Assembly: GCF_030812215.1 (NCBI RefSeq)
Contig: NZ_JAUSSG010000002.1
Span: 372,001 to 436,000 of the forward strand
DNA from: Variovorax boronicumulans
GTDB taxonomy: Bacteria; Pseudomonadota; Gammaproteobacteria; Burkholderiales; Burkholderiaceae_C
DNA length: 64,000 nucleotides
Direction of reading: 5' to 3'
The notes under the pieces were generated by a model. That model searched no databases and was not told the DNA's origin. It saw nothing but the letters and a program-made list of their open reading frames with translations. The position numbers and the translations under genes were made by a program. Of this stretch, positions 33,379 through 43,551 are shown one piece after another. Within the stretch, counting starts at the first letter, position 1, and each line of letters starts with the position of its first letter.

Positions 33379-34152
33379 ATGCTCCGCAAGCTCCTGCTCT
33401 CCCCGGCCCTGCGCCCGTTCCTCCTGATCCTGTTGCTGCTGGTGCTGTGGGACCTCGTGATCCGGCTCTTCAAGATTCCGGCGTACCTGATCCCGCCGCC
33501 GTGGGAGGTGGTCAAGCAGCTCGTGGCCGAGTGGCCGCGCCTGCTCAGCGAAAGCTGGAAGACCACGCTCGCCACGCTCGGCGGCTTCGGCCTCACGATC
33601 GTCATCGGCATTCCGATCGCGATGGTCATCGCCTACTCGCGGCTGGTCGAGTCTTATGTGTACCCGCTGCTGGTGTTCTCGCAGAGCATCCCGAAGGTGG
33701 CGATCGCGCCGCTGTTCGTGGTGTGGTTCGGCTTCGGCATCCTGCCCAAGGTGATCAGCGCCTTCCTGCTGGGTTTCTTCCCGGTGGTGGTGTCCACGGT
33801 GATGGGCTTCAAGTCGGTGGAGCCCGACATGCTGGACCTTGCCCGTTCGATGGGCGCGAGCCGCCTGCAGACCTTCTTCAAGATCAGCCTTCCGCAGGCG
33901 CTGCCCGCGATCTTCAGCGGCCTGAAGGTCTCGGTCACCCTGGCCGTCGTCGGCGCGGTGGTCGGCGAGTTCGTCGGCTCCAACTCGGGCATCGGCTATG
34001 TGCTGCAGGTGGCCAACGGCAACTTCGATCTGCCCCTGATGTTCGCCGCGCTCGTCGTGCTGTCGAGCATCGGCGTGATCCTTTTCGTCGCCGTCGACCT
34101 GGTCGAGCGCGTGATGATTCCGTGGCACGCATCGCAGCGCCACGCGCACTGA
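33379..34152 (+). CDS. ABC transporter permease (TauC/SsuC type)
   Basis: 257-residue inner-membrane permease with six hydrophobic helices. The cytoplasmic EAA-type coupling loop is DLARSMGASRLQTFFKISLPQALP. The N-terminal IPAYLIPPPWEVVKQL segment is typical of the nitrate/sulfonate/taurine permease family. Works with the NMT1-like receptor at 34193 and the ATPase at 35247. Confidence 0.93.
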   Translation: MLRKLLLSPALRPFLLILLLLVLWDLVIRLFKIPAYLIPPPWEVVKQLVAEWPRLLSESWKTTLATLGGFGLTIVIGIPIAMVIAYSRLVESYVYPLLVFSQSIPKVAIAPLFVVWFGFGILPKVISAFLLGFFPVVVSTVMGFKSVEPDMLDLARSMGASRLQTFFKISLPQALPAIFSGLKVSVTLAVVGAVVGEFVGSNSGIGYVLQVANGNFDLPLMFAALVVLSSIGVILFVAVDLVERVMIPWHASQRHAH

Positions 34153-34192
34153 GTTCCTTCGTCATATCCATAAAACTCCCGGAGACAACGCC

Positions 34193-35203
34193 ATGAAGAA
34201 ACTGCTTCCCTCGATGCTTGCCGTCGCCGTCACGGCCCTCGCAACCTTTGCCATCGCACCCGCCCATGCCCAGGCGGACAAGCCCAAGGACAAGGTCACG
34301 CTGATGCTCAACTGGTACCTCTACAGCGAGCACGCGCCCTTCTTCCTCGGCAAGGAGAAAGGCTTCTATGCCGAGGAAGGCATCGACCTCGACATCCAGG
34401 AAGGCCGCGGCTCCGCCGTCACCGCCCAGGCGGTGGCCGCCAAGTCGGCGACCTTCGGCTACATCGACGTCACCACGATGATCAAGGCAGCCGCCAAGGG
34501 CGCACCGCTCAAGTCGACCGGCGTGCTGTTCCAGGTGAGCCCGATGTCGGTCATGGGCTTCAGCGAGAAGAACATCAAGACGCCCAAGGACATCATCGGC
34601 AAGACCGTGGCGGTGACGCCCGGTGACTCGATGTCGCAGATGTGGCCGCTCTTCCTCAAGGTGAACGACATCAAGCCCGACCAGGTGAAGATCGTCTCGG
34701 GCGACGGCCAGACCAAGCTCAATGCGGTGACCAACGGCCAGGCCGACCTGCTCCTGGGCTACGTGATGGACCAGGCCATCAAGCTGCAGGACGCCACCGG
34801 CAAGCCCGTGACGCCGATCCGCTTTGCCGACTCGGGCGTGAACCAGATCAGCTCCGGGATCATCACCAACAAGAACCTGCTGACCGAGAACCCCGACCTG
34901 GTGAAGCGTTTCATGCGCGCCTCCACCAAGGCCGCCGAAGCCGCCGAAAAGAGCCCCGAGGCCGCGGTCGACGCCATGCTCAAGGCCAACCCGAAGGCCG
35001 GCGTGCGCGACACGCTGATCGTGGGCATGAAGCAGAGCGTGGCGCTCTATCACACGAAGGAAACGGCGAACCAGCGCCCGTTCCGCGTGGCGATGAAGAA
35101 CGTGAACGACTCGCTCGACCTGCTGGTGCAGTACGGCGGCATGGACCCGTCAACGCGCGGCAAGCCTGAAGACTACGTGACGCTCGATTTCCTGCCGAAC
35201 TGA
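34193..35203 (+). CDS. ABC transporter substrate-binding protein, NMT1/THI5-like
   Basis: 336-residue periplasmic receptor. Signal peptide about 1-26 (FAIAPAHAQA). Core begins KVTLMLNWYLYSEHAPFFLG and continues KGFYAEEGIDLDIQEGRGS, the NMT1/SsuA-like signature of receptors for pyrimidine-like, sulfonate or aromatic ligands. GGAGACAACGCC precedes the ATG. Second component of the ABC system; ligand unknown. Confidence 0.92.
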   Translation: MKKLLPSMLAVAVTALATFAIAPAHAQADKPKDKVTLMLNWYLYSEHAPFFLGKEKGFYAEEGIDLDIQEGRGSAVTAQAVAAKSATFGYIDVTTMIKAAAKGAPLKSTGVLFQVSPMSVMGFSEKNIKTPKDIIGKTVAVTPGDSMSQMWPLFLKVNDIKPDQVKIVSGDGQTKLNAVTNGQADLLLGYVMDQAIKLQDATGKPVTPIRFADSGVNQISSGIITNKNLLTENPDLVKRFMRASTKAAEAAEKSPEAAVDAMLKANPKAGVRDTLIVGMKQSVALYHTKETANQRPFRVAMKNVNDSLDLLVQYGGMDPSTRGKPEDYVTLDFLPN

Positions 35204-35246
35204 TCCCCTTCTGCGCGCTCGCTGTTTGCCACCTCTCACGCACTCC

Positions 35247-36026
<780 letters not shown>

Positions 36027-36035
36027 ACGCCTGCC

Positions 36036-37466
36036 ATGGACGCGCCCCGCTTTCACATCGAAGAGATCCGCTTCGCCGAGCGCGACGTGGCGCTCAGGCT
36101 GCCGTTCCGCTTCGGCGCCGCCACCGTCACCGCATGCCCGCAGGTGTACGTGCGAGCCCGTATCCGCTTCGAGAACGGTGGCACCGCCGAAGGCTGCGCG
36201 GCCGAGATGATGGTGCCCAAGTGGTTCGACAAGAACCCGGCTCTCAACAACGAGCAGAACTTCGAGCAGCTGCGCTTCGCGCTGCGCGATGCGCGTGACG
36301 CGTATGTCGCGGAAGACGATGCGCACACCGCGTGGACACACTTCGCCTCGAACTACGCCGGACTGCAGGCCCGCGCGAAAGCAAAGGGCCTGCAGGCGCT
36401 GGTGGCAAGCTACGGCCCCGCGCTGATCGACCGTGCCGTGATGGACGCGCTGTGCCTGCACACCGGCACGAGCTTCGCGACGGCGATGAGTGCCAACCTC
36501 TGCGGCATCGACATCGCAGGCAGCGGCCTCGCCGACGATCTCGCGGGCTTCGACATGCCTGCCTTCCTGGCCAGCCAATCGCCGCGCGCGAGCATCGCGG
36601 CGCGCCACACGGTCGGCCTGGCCGATGCCATCGACGACAGCGACGCGCTGCCGGATGCGCCGGCCGACGGCCTGCCCACCACGCTTGCCGCAGCGGTGAC
36701 ACGCTACGGCCTCACCCACTTCAAGCTCAAGCTCTGCGGCAACACCGCGCAGGACATCGACCGGCTCCAGCGCATCGCCCGCGTGATCGATGGCCACGCG
36801 CAGCTCGTGACGCTCGACGGGAACGAACAGTACGCCGATGCGGACGACTTCGCGGTCTTCCTCGACCGCATGCTCTCGACGCCCGTGCTGTGGAAGCTCG
36901 CGCAGAAGACCGTCTTCGTCGAACAGCCGATCCGCCGCGACGCCGCCCTGCAGCGCGATGTATCCGCGCTCGGCAAACGCATCCCGCTGCTGATCGACGA
37001 ATCCGACGCCACGCTCGATGCCTTCGTGCAGGCCCGCGCACTCGGCTACACGGGCGTCTCGAGCAAGAGCTGCAAGGGCTTCTACAAGTCGGTCGTCAAC
37101 GCGGCACGCTGCGCGCACTGGAACGCGATCGATGGCGGCGGACGCTATTTCCTCTCCGGCGAAGACCTCACCATGCAGGCCGGCATCGGCGTGCAACAAG
37201 ACCTCGCGCTCGTCGGCTGGCTCGGGCTCTCGCACGTCGAGCGCAACGGCCACCACTACGTCAACGGCCTCGCGGCCGTGCCCGAGGCCGAACAGCAAGC
37301 CCTGTTGAAGCTGCACCCCGGCCTCTACGAAACCAGCGACGGCGCCACGCGCCTCGCGATCCGCGGCGGACAGCTCGACCTGTCGTCGCTCGCCGCCGCG
37401 CCCGGCTTCGCCACAGGCAAGCCCGGCGCCGGCATCTCGTGGGACGCCATGCGTTCCGTCTACTGA
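36036..37466 (+). CDS. Enolase-superfamily (mandelate racemase/muconate lactonising-like) enzyme
   Basis: 476 residues, longer than the usual 360-420. Enolase capping domain at the N-terminus (FGAATVTACPQVYVRARI), then the barrel with base-type KLKLCG, metal ligands in TLDGNEQ (Asp/Glu), FVEQPI (Glu) and LLIDESD (Asp/Glu), and Lys-containing SSKSCKGFYKS. These are the ligands needed for proton abstraction next to a carboxylate. Probably dehydrates or racemises an acid taken up by the adjacent ABC system. Nine bases after the ATPase gene; member of the 32-41 kb catabolic operon. Confidence 0.85.
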   Translation: MDAPRFHIEEIRFAERDVALRLPFRFGAATVTACPQVYVRARIRFENGGTAEGCAAEMMVPKWFDKNPALNNEQNFEQLRFALRDARDAYVAEDDAHTAWTHFASNYAGLQARAKAKGLQALVASYGPALIDRAVMDALCLHTGTSFATAMSANLCGIDIAGSGLADDLAGFDMPAFLASQSPRASIAARHTVGLADAIDDSDALPDAPADGLPTTLAAAVTRYGLTHFKLKLCGNTAQDIDRLQRIARVIDGHAQLVTLDGNEQYADADDFAVFLDRMLSTPVLWKLAQKTVFVEQPIRRDAALQRDVSALGKRIPLLIDESDATLDAFVQARALGYTGVSSKSCKGFYKSVVNAARCAHWNAIDGGGRYFLSGEDLTMQAGIGVQQDLALVGWLGLSHVERNGHHYVNGLAAVPEAEQQALLKLHPGLYETSDGATRLAIRGGQLDLSSLAAAPGFATGKPGAGISWDAMRSVY

Positions 37467-37498
37467 AGCCCCCCTCTCGCATCCCAAGGAAGAAAACG

Positions 37499-38662
37499 AT
37501 GGCAACCCAACGTCTCGGAATCATCATGCACGGCGTCACCGGCCGCATGGGCATGAACCAGCACCTGATCCGCTCGATCTGCGCGATCCGCGCGCAAGGC
37601 GGCGTCACGCTGTCGAACGGCGACAAGGTGATGCCCGACCCGATCCTCATCGGCCGCAATGCCGAGAAGATGGAAGCGCTCGCCAAGGCCCACAACATCG
37701 CGCGCTGGGGCACCGACCTCGACAAGGCGCTGGAGAACAAGGACGACACCATCTTCTTCGACGCCGGCACCACGCAGATGCGCCCCACGCTGCTGGCCAA
37801 GGCCATCCGCGCCGGCAAGCATGTGTATTGCGAGAAGCCGATTGCGACCAACCTGAACGAAGCCGTCGAAATCGCTCGCCTGGCCGAAGGCTCGGGCCTG
37901 AAGCACGGCGCTGTGCAGGACAAGCTCTTTCTCCCGGGCCTGCGCAAGCTCGACATGCTGCGCCGCGCCGGCTTCTTCGGCCGCATGCTCAGCGTGCGCC
38001 TGGAGTTCGGCTACTGGGTGTTCGAGGGCGACCTGCAGCCCATCCAGCGCCCGAGCTGGAACTACCGCAAGGAAGACGGCGGCGGCATGATCCTGGACAT
38101 GATGTGCCACTGGCGCTATGTGCTGGACAACCTGTTCGGCGAAGTGAAGTCGGTCTCGTGCATCGGCGCGACGCACATCCCCAAGCGCTGGGACGAAGCC
38201 GGCAAGCCGTACGAAGCCACAGCCGACGACGCGGCCTACGCCACCTGCGAACTCACGGGCCACAACGGCGAGCCGGTGATCGCGCAGATCAACATGAGCT
38301 GGGTCACGCGCGTGCGCCGCGACGACCTCGTGACCTTCCACGTGGACGGCACCGACGGCTCGGCCGTCGCGGGCCTGTCGAGTTGCCGCGCCCAGTCGCG
38401 CGTGGCCACGCCTCGTCCGGTGTGGAACCCGGACGAGAAGCAGATGATGAATTTCTTCGACCAGTGGCAGGAGATTCCTGATTCGCAGGTCTACGACAAC
38501 GGCTTCAAGATCCAGTGGGAGCACTTCATTCGCCATGTGGTGGAGAACGAGCCCTACAAGTGGACGCTGCCCGAAGGCGCCAAGGGCGTGCAGCTGGTCG
38601 AGGCCGCGCTCGAATCGTGGAAGGACCGCCGCTGGGTCGACGTGCCCGCGCTGAAAGTCTGA
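37499..38662 (+). CDS. Gfo/Idh/MocA family oxidoreductase
   Basis: 387-residue NAD(P)-dependent dehydrogenase. N-terminal Rossmann fold (LGIIMHGVTGRMGMNQHL), the EKP motif in HVYCEKPIATNL (about residue 117) supplying the catalytic Lys, and a C-terminal alpha/beta domain with DMMCHWRYVLDNLFG. Family members oxidise sugar or inositol hydroxyls. AAGGA precedes the ATG at 37499 by eight bases. Followed at four bases by the DUF993 gene, so tightly coupled. Confidence 0.92.
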   Translation: MATQRLGIIMHGVTGRMGMNQHLIRSICAIRAQGGVTLSNGDKVMPDPILIGRNAEKMEALAKAHNIARWGTDLDKALENKDDTIFFDAGTTQMRPTLLAKAIRAGKHVYCEKPIATNLNEAVEIARLAEGSGLKHGAVQDKLFLPGLRKLDMLRRAGFFGRMLSVRLEFGYWVFEGDLQPIQRPSWNYRKEDGGGMILDMMCHWRYVLDNLFGEVKSVSCIGATHIPKRWDEAGKPYEATADDAAYATCELTGHNGEPVIAQINMSWVTRVRRDDLVTFHVDGTDGSAVAGLSSCRAQSRVATPRPVWNPDEKQMMNFFDQWQEIPDSQVYDNGFKIQWEHFIRHVVENEPYKWTLPEGAKGVQLVEAALESWKDRRWVDVPALKV

Positions 38663-38666
38663 AGCC

Positions 38667-39854
38667 ATGACCCTCTCGCTGACTCTCCCCACCGCGAACG
38701 GCGCGCTCGCGCCTTACGCCCTGCGCGGCACCACGCCCGTCAAGCCCGATGCGGGCGTGAAGTTCAACCGCATCGCCTACTCGGCCGCACACGTCGTGGC
38801 CGACCCGCTCGCGGCTGTCGACCCGTGGCTGCAAGCAGCCGTCGACTGGGACACCACCATCGCCTACCGCCGCCACCTGTTCTCGCTGGGCCTGGGCGTG
38901 GCCGAGGCCATGGACACCGCACAGCGCGGCATGGGCCTCGATTGGCCCACTTCGCTCGAACTGATCCGCCGCTCGCTCGATGCCGCCAAGGACGTGCCGG
39001 GCGCGCTGGTCGCCTCGGGCTGCGGCACCGACCACCTGAACATCGACGACGTGAAGAGCGTCGACGATGTGATCCGCGGCTACGAAGAGCAGATGGCCGC
39101 CATCGAAGCGCTCGGCGGCAAGCTGATCGTGATGGCGAGCCGCGCACTCGCCCGCGTGGCGAAGAGCCCCGCCGACTACGAGCGCGTGTACGACCGCATC
39201 CTGAGCCAGGCCAAACAACCCGTGGTGCTGCACTGGCTGGGCGACATGTTCGACCCGGCGCTCGTGGGCTACTGGGGCACGAAGGACGTCGATGCGGCGA
39301 TGGACACCGCCGTGGGCATCATCGCGGCGCACCCGGACAAGGTCGATGGCATCAAGATTTCCCTGCTTGACAAGGACAAGGAAATCGCGATGCGGCGCCG
39401 CCTGCCCAAGGGCGTTCGCATGTACACGGGGGACGACTTCAACTACGCCGAGCTTATCGCCGGCGACGGCTTCGGGGATGAACCGACGCACGGCAAGAGC
39501 GATGCGCTGCTCGGCATCTTCGACGCGATTGCGCCCGCGGCGAGTGCCGCACTGGGCGCACTGGCGCAAGGCAACACCGAGAAGTTCCACGCCATCCTCG
39601 GCCCTACGGTGCCGCTGTCGCGCCACATCTTCGCGGCGCCCACGCGCTTCTACAAGACCGGCGTGGTGTTCATGGCCTGGCTCAACGGTCACCAGAAGCA
39701 CTTCACGATGGTCGGTGGCCAGCAGAGCACGCGCTCGCTGCCGCACTTCGCGGAGCTGTTCCGCCTGGCCGATGCGGCGAACCTGCTGGAGCAACCGGAG
39801 CTGGCAGTTCGACGCATGAAGACGCTGCTGGCCCTGCACGGCGTGGAAGGTTGA
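38667..39854 (+). CDS. DUF993 (dihydrodipicolinate synthase-like) protein
   Basis: 395-residue TIM-barrel protein of the DUF993 family, distantly related to the DapA aldolases. Recognisable segments: GALVASGCGTDHLN, QPVVLHWLGDMFDPAL and the Schiff-base-type region DKVDGIKISLLDKDKE, where Lys in GIKIS would be the candidate catalytic lysine. It may split or join a keto-acid intermediate made by its MocA neighbour. Four bases after MocA and nine before the isomerase. No member has a function known to me. Confidence 0.82.
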   Translation: MTLSLTLPTANGALAPYALRGTTPVKPDAGVKFNRIAYSAAHVVADPLAAVDPWLQAAVDWDTTIAYRRHLFSLGLGVAEAMDTAQRGMGLDWPTSLELIRRSLDAAKDVPGALVASGCGTDHLNIDDVKSVDDVIRGYEEQMAAIEALGGKLIVMASRALARVAKSPADYERVYDRILSQAKQPVVLHWLGDMFDPALVGYWGTKDVDAAMDTAVGIIAAHPDKVDGIKISLLDKDKEIAMRRRLPKGVRMYTGDDFNYAELIAGDGFGDEPTHGKSDALLGIFDAIAPAASAALGALAQGNTEKFHAILGPTVPLSRHIFAAPTRFYKTGVVFMAWLNGHQKHFTMVGGQQSTRSLPHFAELFRLADAANLLEQPELAVRRMKTLLALHGVEG

Positions 39855-39862
39855 GCGAACCC

Positions 39863-40741
39863 ATGCGCGATTTCTCGCAGAACCACGACTGGCTCTCGAT
39901 CAACACCGCGACGGTGCGCAAGCAGTCGGGCGCCGAGGTGCCGCTGGACCGCATCATCGACCAGTGCGCCGAGCGCGGTATCCGCGCGATCAGCCCCTGG
40001 CGCGACCAGGTCGCTGCCGTCGGTCTCGACAAGGTGGCCCGGCAGCTGAAGGCGCACGGCGTCGGCCTGTCGGGCTACTGCCGCGGCGGGTTCTTCCCCG
40101 CGCCCGATGCGGCAGGCCTGAAGGCTGCGCTCGACGACAACCGCCGCGCCATCGACGAGGCGAAGACGCTCGACGCACCCTGCCTCGTGCTGGTGGTCGG
40201 CGCCCTCCCCGGTGCGCTCGAAGGCAAGCCTGCGTACAAGGACATCGCCCGCGCGCGCAGCGAAGTGCGCGACGGCATCGCCGCGTCGCTCGAATACGCC
40301 CGCAAGGTCGGCATGCCGCTCGCCATCGAACCGCTGCACCCGATGCAGGCCGCCGACCGCGCCTGCATCAACACGCTGGAACACGCACTCGATCTCTGCG
40401 ACGAACTCGACGCAGGCAAGAGCGGCATGCTCGGCGTGGCGCTGGACATCTATCACGTCTGGTGGGACCCGAAGCTGCAGCAGCAGATCGCCCGCGCCGG
40501 CCGCGAGCGCGTGCTGGCATACCACGTCTGCGACTGGCTCACGCCCACGCGCGACCTGCTGAGCGACCGCGGGATGATGGGCGACGGCGTGGTCGAGTTG
40601 AAGAAGATCCGCGGTTGGGTCGAAGACGCGGGCTTCGCGGGTTTCAGCGAGGTCGAGATCTTCTCGAACCTCGATTGGTGGCGGCGGCCCGGGGCCGAGA
40701 CGCTCGATGTCTGCATCGAGCGGCATCGCAACGCGGTGTAG
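39863..40741 (+). CDS. Sugar phosphate isomerase/epimerase (AP-endonuclease-2 TIM barrel)
   Basis: 292-residue xylose-isomerase-like TIM barrel. Metal-site segments: AIEPLHPMQAADRAC (Glu), GVALDIYHVWWDP (Asp/His), YHVCDW (His) and FSEVEIFS (Glu). The ATG at 39863 was preferred to a TTG at 39851 overlapping the previous stop. Last gene of the MocA-DUF993-isomerase trio. Likely isomerises a keto-sugar or keto-acid from the same pathway. Confidence 0.9.
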   Translation: MRDFSQNHDWLSINTATVRKQSGAEVPLDRIIDQCAERGIRAISPWRDQVAAVGLDKVARQLKAHGVGLSGYCRGGFFPAPDAAGLKAALDDNRRAIDEAKTLDAPCLVLVVGALPGALEGKPAYKDIARARSEVRDGIAASLEYARKVGMPLAIEPLHPMQAADRACINTLEHALDLCDELDAGKSGMLGVALDIYHVWWDPKLQQQIARAGRERVLAYHVCDWLTPTRDLLSDRGMMGDGVVELKKIRGWVEDAGFAGFSEVEIFSNLDWWRRPGAETLDVCIERHRNAV

Positions 40742-40759
40742 ACGCCTGGCCCATCGGCT

Positions 40760-41260
40760 TCAAAGAACCTGATAGATGCGGAAGTCGATCCGCCCTGCCG
40801 ACAGTTCGTTGTAGCCGATGAGCACGAGGCCGTTCAACCACGCGTAGCGCTCGTCCGACGTCTCGAGCTTGGGTGTGGTTCTCAAGTAGGTCTCGCTGAA
40901 CGCAAGGCGCTCTCCCTTGGCCAAACGCGCTCTGCCGTCCGCCGGAAGTTTCGCAACGCCTTTGCTTTCGAAGTAAACGAGCGCGCCGTCATGGGTGCGC
41001 ATCGCTCCGCGGATATCGAGCCGGCTGATGCCGTCTGCACCGATCGCGACCCAGTCGACGCTGCCCGGCAGGAACTCGCCGCGCAGCTTCGGGCCATCGA
41101 GCCGGCCGCCTTTTCCGATGTAGGGCACCAGCGTGCCTCGCGGCGTGGGGACGACGATCGGCGTCTCGAGATCGACCCGCAGATCGCAAAGATGCCGGAC
41201 CGGCATGGCTTCGAGCAGCGGCTGCTCGAAGAGTGCTTGCTTGTCGAGGATTGCGCTCAT
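40760..41260 (-). CDS. DUF3237 family protein
   Basis: 166-residue beta-rich protein of the DUF3237 family: HLCDLRVDLETPIVVPTPRGTL, GGRLDGPKLRGEFLPGSVDW and GYNELSAGRIDFRIYQVL are the typical strands. No catalytic function is known. Convergent with the isomerase operon (18-bp gap) and 4 bp downstream of the NTF2-like gene on the same strand, so those two are co-transcribed and likely controlled by the divergent HxlR regulator. Confidence 0.85.
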   Translation of the reverse strand: MSAILDKQALFEQPLLEAMPVRHLCDLRVDLETPIVVPTPRGTLVPYIGKGGRLDGPKLRGEFLPGSVDWVAIGADGISRLDIRGAMRTHDGALVYFESKGVAKLPADGRARLAKGERLAFSETYLRTTPKLETSDERYAWLNGLVLIGYNELSAGRIDFRIYQVL

Positions 41261-41264
41261 GGGG

Positions 41265-41657
41265 TCAGCTCAAGGCAGCCTTGACTTCCGCGTAGTCGAA
41301 GAACGTGTCCTTCCGCGTGACAAGTCCGGCGCCATCCACCTCGACCACGTCGAGTGCATGGAACCCGCGGCGCTCCTTGCCTGGAGGCTGAAAGGTCAAG
41401 GTCCAGTCGAGCGTCCAGTGCCGGTCGCCCAGCAGCAGGCGCCGGGTCTCCACGCCGAAGTCGGGATAGCGCTCGAAGACGCCCGCGAACTCCTGCAGCA
41501 ACGCGGCATGGCCCCGCGCCTCAGTGCCACGGCCGTGCGCCTGGAAGGTCGAGTCCGGGGCGTGCAGCGCGACGATGGCTTGGGGATCGTGGGAAAGCCA
41601 TGCCGCGGCATAGCGATCGGCGATGGCGGCGAGATCCAGATTGACAGGTTCAGACAT
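41265..41657 (-). CDS. NTF2-like/SnoaL-like protein
   Basis: 130-residue cone-shaped NTF2-fold protein: IADRYAAAWLSHDPQAIVALHAPDSTFQ, then FDAHGRGTEARG-like turn and DWTLTFQPPGKERRGFHALDVVEVD. Small enzymes or binding proteins of this fold include polyketide cyclases and isomerases; the substrate is unknown. AAAGG seven bases before the ATG at 41657. Divergent from hxlR-type gene with a palindrome between. Confidence 0.85.
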   Translation of the reverse strand: MSEPVNLDLAAIADRYAAAWLSHDPQAIVALHAPDSTFQAHGRGTEARGHAALLQEFAGVFERYPDFGVETRRLLLGDRHWTLDWTLTFQPPGKERRGFHALDVVEVDGAGLVTRKDTFFDYAEVKAALS

Positions 41658-41760
41658 GAGAAGCCTTTCGATGTGGTGCGATTGCATTCGCGGAAGTCCT
41701 ATCGATTCCGCGGTGCGCGAGGAGGGTTGCAAGCCGCCTCGCGAACGCTGCCGACTATAC

Positions 41761-41775
41761 CTATGATTTTCATAG
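41761..41775. promoter_or_regulatory. Candidate HxlR operator
   Basis: CTATGA-TTT-TCATAG, a perfect 6-bp inverted repeat in the 129-bp gap between the divergent NTF2-like and HxlR genes. Unusually AT-rich for this genome. HxlR-family regulators commonly bind such short palindromes to control the divergent gene. Confidence 0.5.
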
Positions 41776-41786
41776 TGACAAGCGGT

Positions 41787-42338
41787 ATGATGCCCGGAAT
41801 GACCAAGATGCCCAAGTATTCATCCACGGCGCACGCGTCGACGGACGCACATTCCAGCGCGACCCTTTGTCCGATTGCGCGCGCGCAAGACATTGTTGGC
41901 GACCGTTGGACCGTGCTGGTGCTTCGGGAGCTGTTCCTTGGAAATCGTCGCTTCGAGGAGATCCAGGTGCAGACGCAAGCCACGCCGCAGATGGTGGCGA
42001 GCCGCCTCAAGAAGCTCGAATCGGAAGGGCTGATCGAGCGCCGGCTCTACAGCGAGAGACCCCCACGGCATGAGTACCACCTCACAGAGATGGGGATCTC
42101 CTTCCATCCGGTGTTCCTCGCGCTGCGCGCCTGGGGCGAAAGATGGTGCAAGTCCGAGCACGAGGAAGTCGCCATTCAGTACATCCACATCCCATGCGGG
42201 CAGGACCCTGGATTGGGCCCCACCTGCCAGTCGTGTGGAAAGGAAATGCGCAGGGAGGAGCTTTCCGCGAAGCTGAGTGGGTCGTTCGATGCCGAGCGAC
42301 AAGCGCGGCTGGGTGCGTTCAAGGCTAATCGGGCGTAG
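41787..42338 (+). CDS. HxlR family transcriptional regulator
   Basis: About 183 residues. The winged helix CPIARAQDIVGDRWTVLVLRE, LFLGNRRFEEIQ and TPQMVASRLKKLESEGLIERR is diagnostic of HxlR. The C-terminal extension carries PCGQDPGLGPTCQSCGKEM, a possible zinc-binding Cys cluster seen in longer members. Start uncertain: ATGs at 41787, 41790, 41799 and 41808 are in frame, and none has a strong ribosome-binding site. Divergent from the NTF2-like/DUF3237 pair, its likely target. Confidence 0.88.
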   Translation: MMPGMTKMPKYSSTAHASTDAHSSATLCPIARAQDIVGDRWTVLVLRELFLGNRRFEEIQVQTQATPQMVASRLKKLESEGLIERRLYSERPPRHEYHLTEMGISFHPVFLALRAWGERWCKSEHEEVAIQYIHIPCGQDPGLGPTCQSCGKEMRREELSAKLSGSFDAERQARLGAFKANRA

Positions 42339-42459
42339 CGGCTGGCGTTCGCTCGCACCTCCAGCACCACCTCGCCGAGATTGGCACCGCACGGCAGACA
42401 GGCTTGGGCGTGCGCTTGGGCTTGGGCGAACTGCAGCCGCTTGTGCTGCAATTCGCCCC

Positions 42460-43551
42460 ATGGCTGACCCGACCCTCGACGACCTGCGCCGCTACGCGGT
42501 GGCGCGCACCCTCTTCAGGCCGACGACGTTGCCCGGCGCGATCCGCCAGCTCGGCTTCGTGCAGGCCGACCCGATCCGCGCACCGGCGCGCGCGCAAGAC
42601 CTGACGCTCCGCCACCGCGTGAAGGACTACCGCGCGGGCGATCTCGAAAGCCGCTACGCGCGCCTTGCCATCGAGGAAGACTGTCTCGTCAACTACGGGT
42701 TCCTTCCGCGCGAGCACCTGGCGCTCATGCATCCGCGCGAAGCCAAGCAAGCCTGGAACGCCGACACGCGACGCAAGGCGGCCGACGTGCTGGCCTATGT
42801 GCGCGAGCACGGCCCGGTGCATCCGCGCCAGGTCGAGCAGCACTTCGCGCACGGCCGCATCCAGAACTACTGGGGCGGTTCGAGCAACGCGACCACGCAC
42901 CTGCTCGACGGCATGCACTACCGCGGCATGCTGCGCGTGGTGCGGCGCGACAGCGGCACGCGCGTCTATGAAGCCGTGACGCACATGCCCGCCGACGACA
43001 GTCCCGCCGGCCGCGCGCAACGCGCCGCTGCGCTCATCGAGTTGATCGTGCGCAAGTACGCGCCGCTGCCCGCAGCGAGCCTCACCTATCTCGTGCGCCT
43101 CCTCGGCTACGGCGCACCGCATCTCGCGGCGCAGACGCGGGCGGCGCTGCTTCTCGCGCGCGAAGAACTCGCGAGCTGCCGCATCGACGGCACGACCTGG
43201 TACTGGCCCGCCGACGAGACCCCGGCCTCGAAGCGCCATGTGCCCGACGATGCGGTGCGCCTGCTCGCGCCCTTCGATCCAGTCGTGTGGGACCGCCGCC
43301 GCTTCGAGCTGCTGTGGGGCTGGACGTACAAGTTCGAGGCCTACACGCCCGCGCCCAAGCGCCAGTTCGGCTACTACGCGCTGCCGCTGCTGTGGCATGA
43401 CCGCGTGATCGGCTGGGCCAACGTGAGCGCCCCCGCAGGCCGGCTGCAACCCGCCTTCGGCTACGCCGGAAAGAAGCCGCGCGATGCGGCGTTTCGCACG
43501 GGCCTCGACGAAGAGCTGCATCGCATGACGCTCTTCCTCTCGGGCCGTTGA
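42460..43551 (+). CDS. YcaQ-like winged-helix DNA glycosylase family protein
   Basis: 363 residues of the YcaQ/AlkX (HTH_42, formerly DUF1006) family, which in E. coli unhooks DNA interstrand crosslinks. Segments: LPGAIRQLGFVQADPIRAPARAQDLTLRHR, DCLVNYGFLPREHLALMHP and the C-terminal LLAPFDPVVWDRRRFELLWGW. The family's catalytic QxQ-type motif is represented by QADPIRAP rather than a clear QxQ, so activity is uncertain. The ATG at 42460 is the first in frame before the conserved start LDDLRRYAVAR. Confidence 0.85.
   Translation: MADPTLDDLRRYAVARTLFRPTTLPGAIRQLGFVQADPIRAPARAQDLTLRHRVKDYRAGDLESRYARLAIEEDCLVNYGFLPREHLALMHPREAKQAWNADTRRKAADVLAYVREHGPVHPRQVEQHFAHGRIQNYWGGSSNATTHLLDGMHYRGMLRVVRRDSGTRVYEAVTHMPADDSPAGRAQRAAALIELIVRKYAPLPAASLTYLVRLLGYGAPHLAAQTRAALLLAREELASCRIDGTTWYWPADETPASKRHVPDDAVRLLAPFDPVVWDRRRFELLWGWTYKFEAYTPAPKRQFGYYALPLLWHDRVIGWANVSAPAGRLQPAFGYAGKKPRDAAFRTGLDEELHRMTLFLSGR

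Noticed and set aside
42176..42451. Minus-strand frame starting MQHKRLQFAQ opposite the end of the HxlR gene
   Set aside because: Mostly antisense to a well-supported gene; the first 35 codons show no known family and no ribosome-binding site was found.
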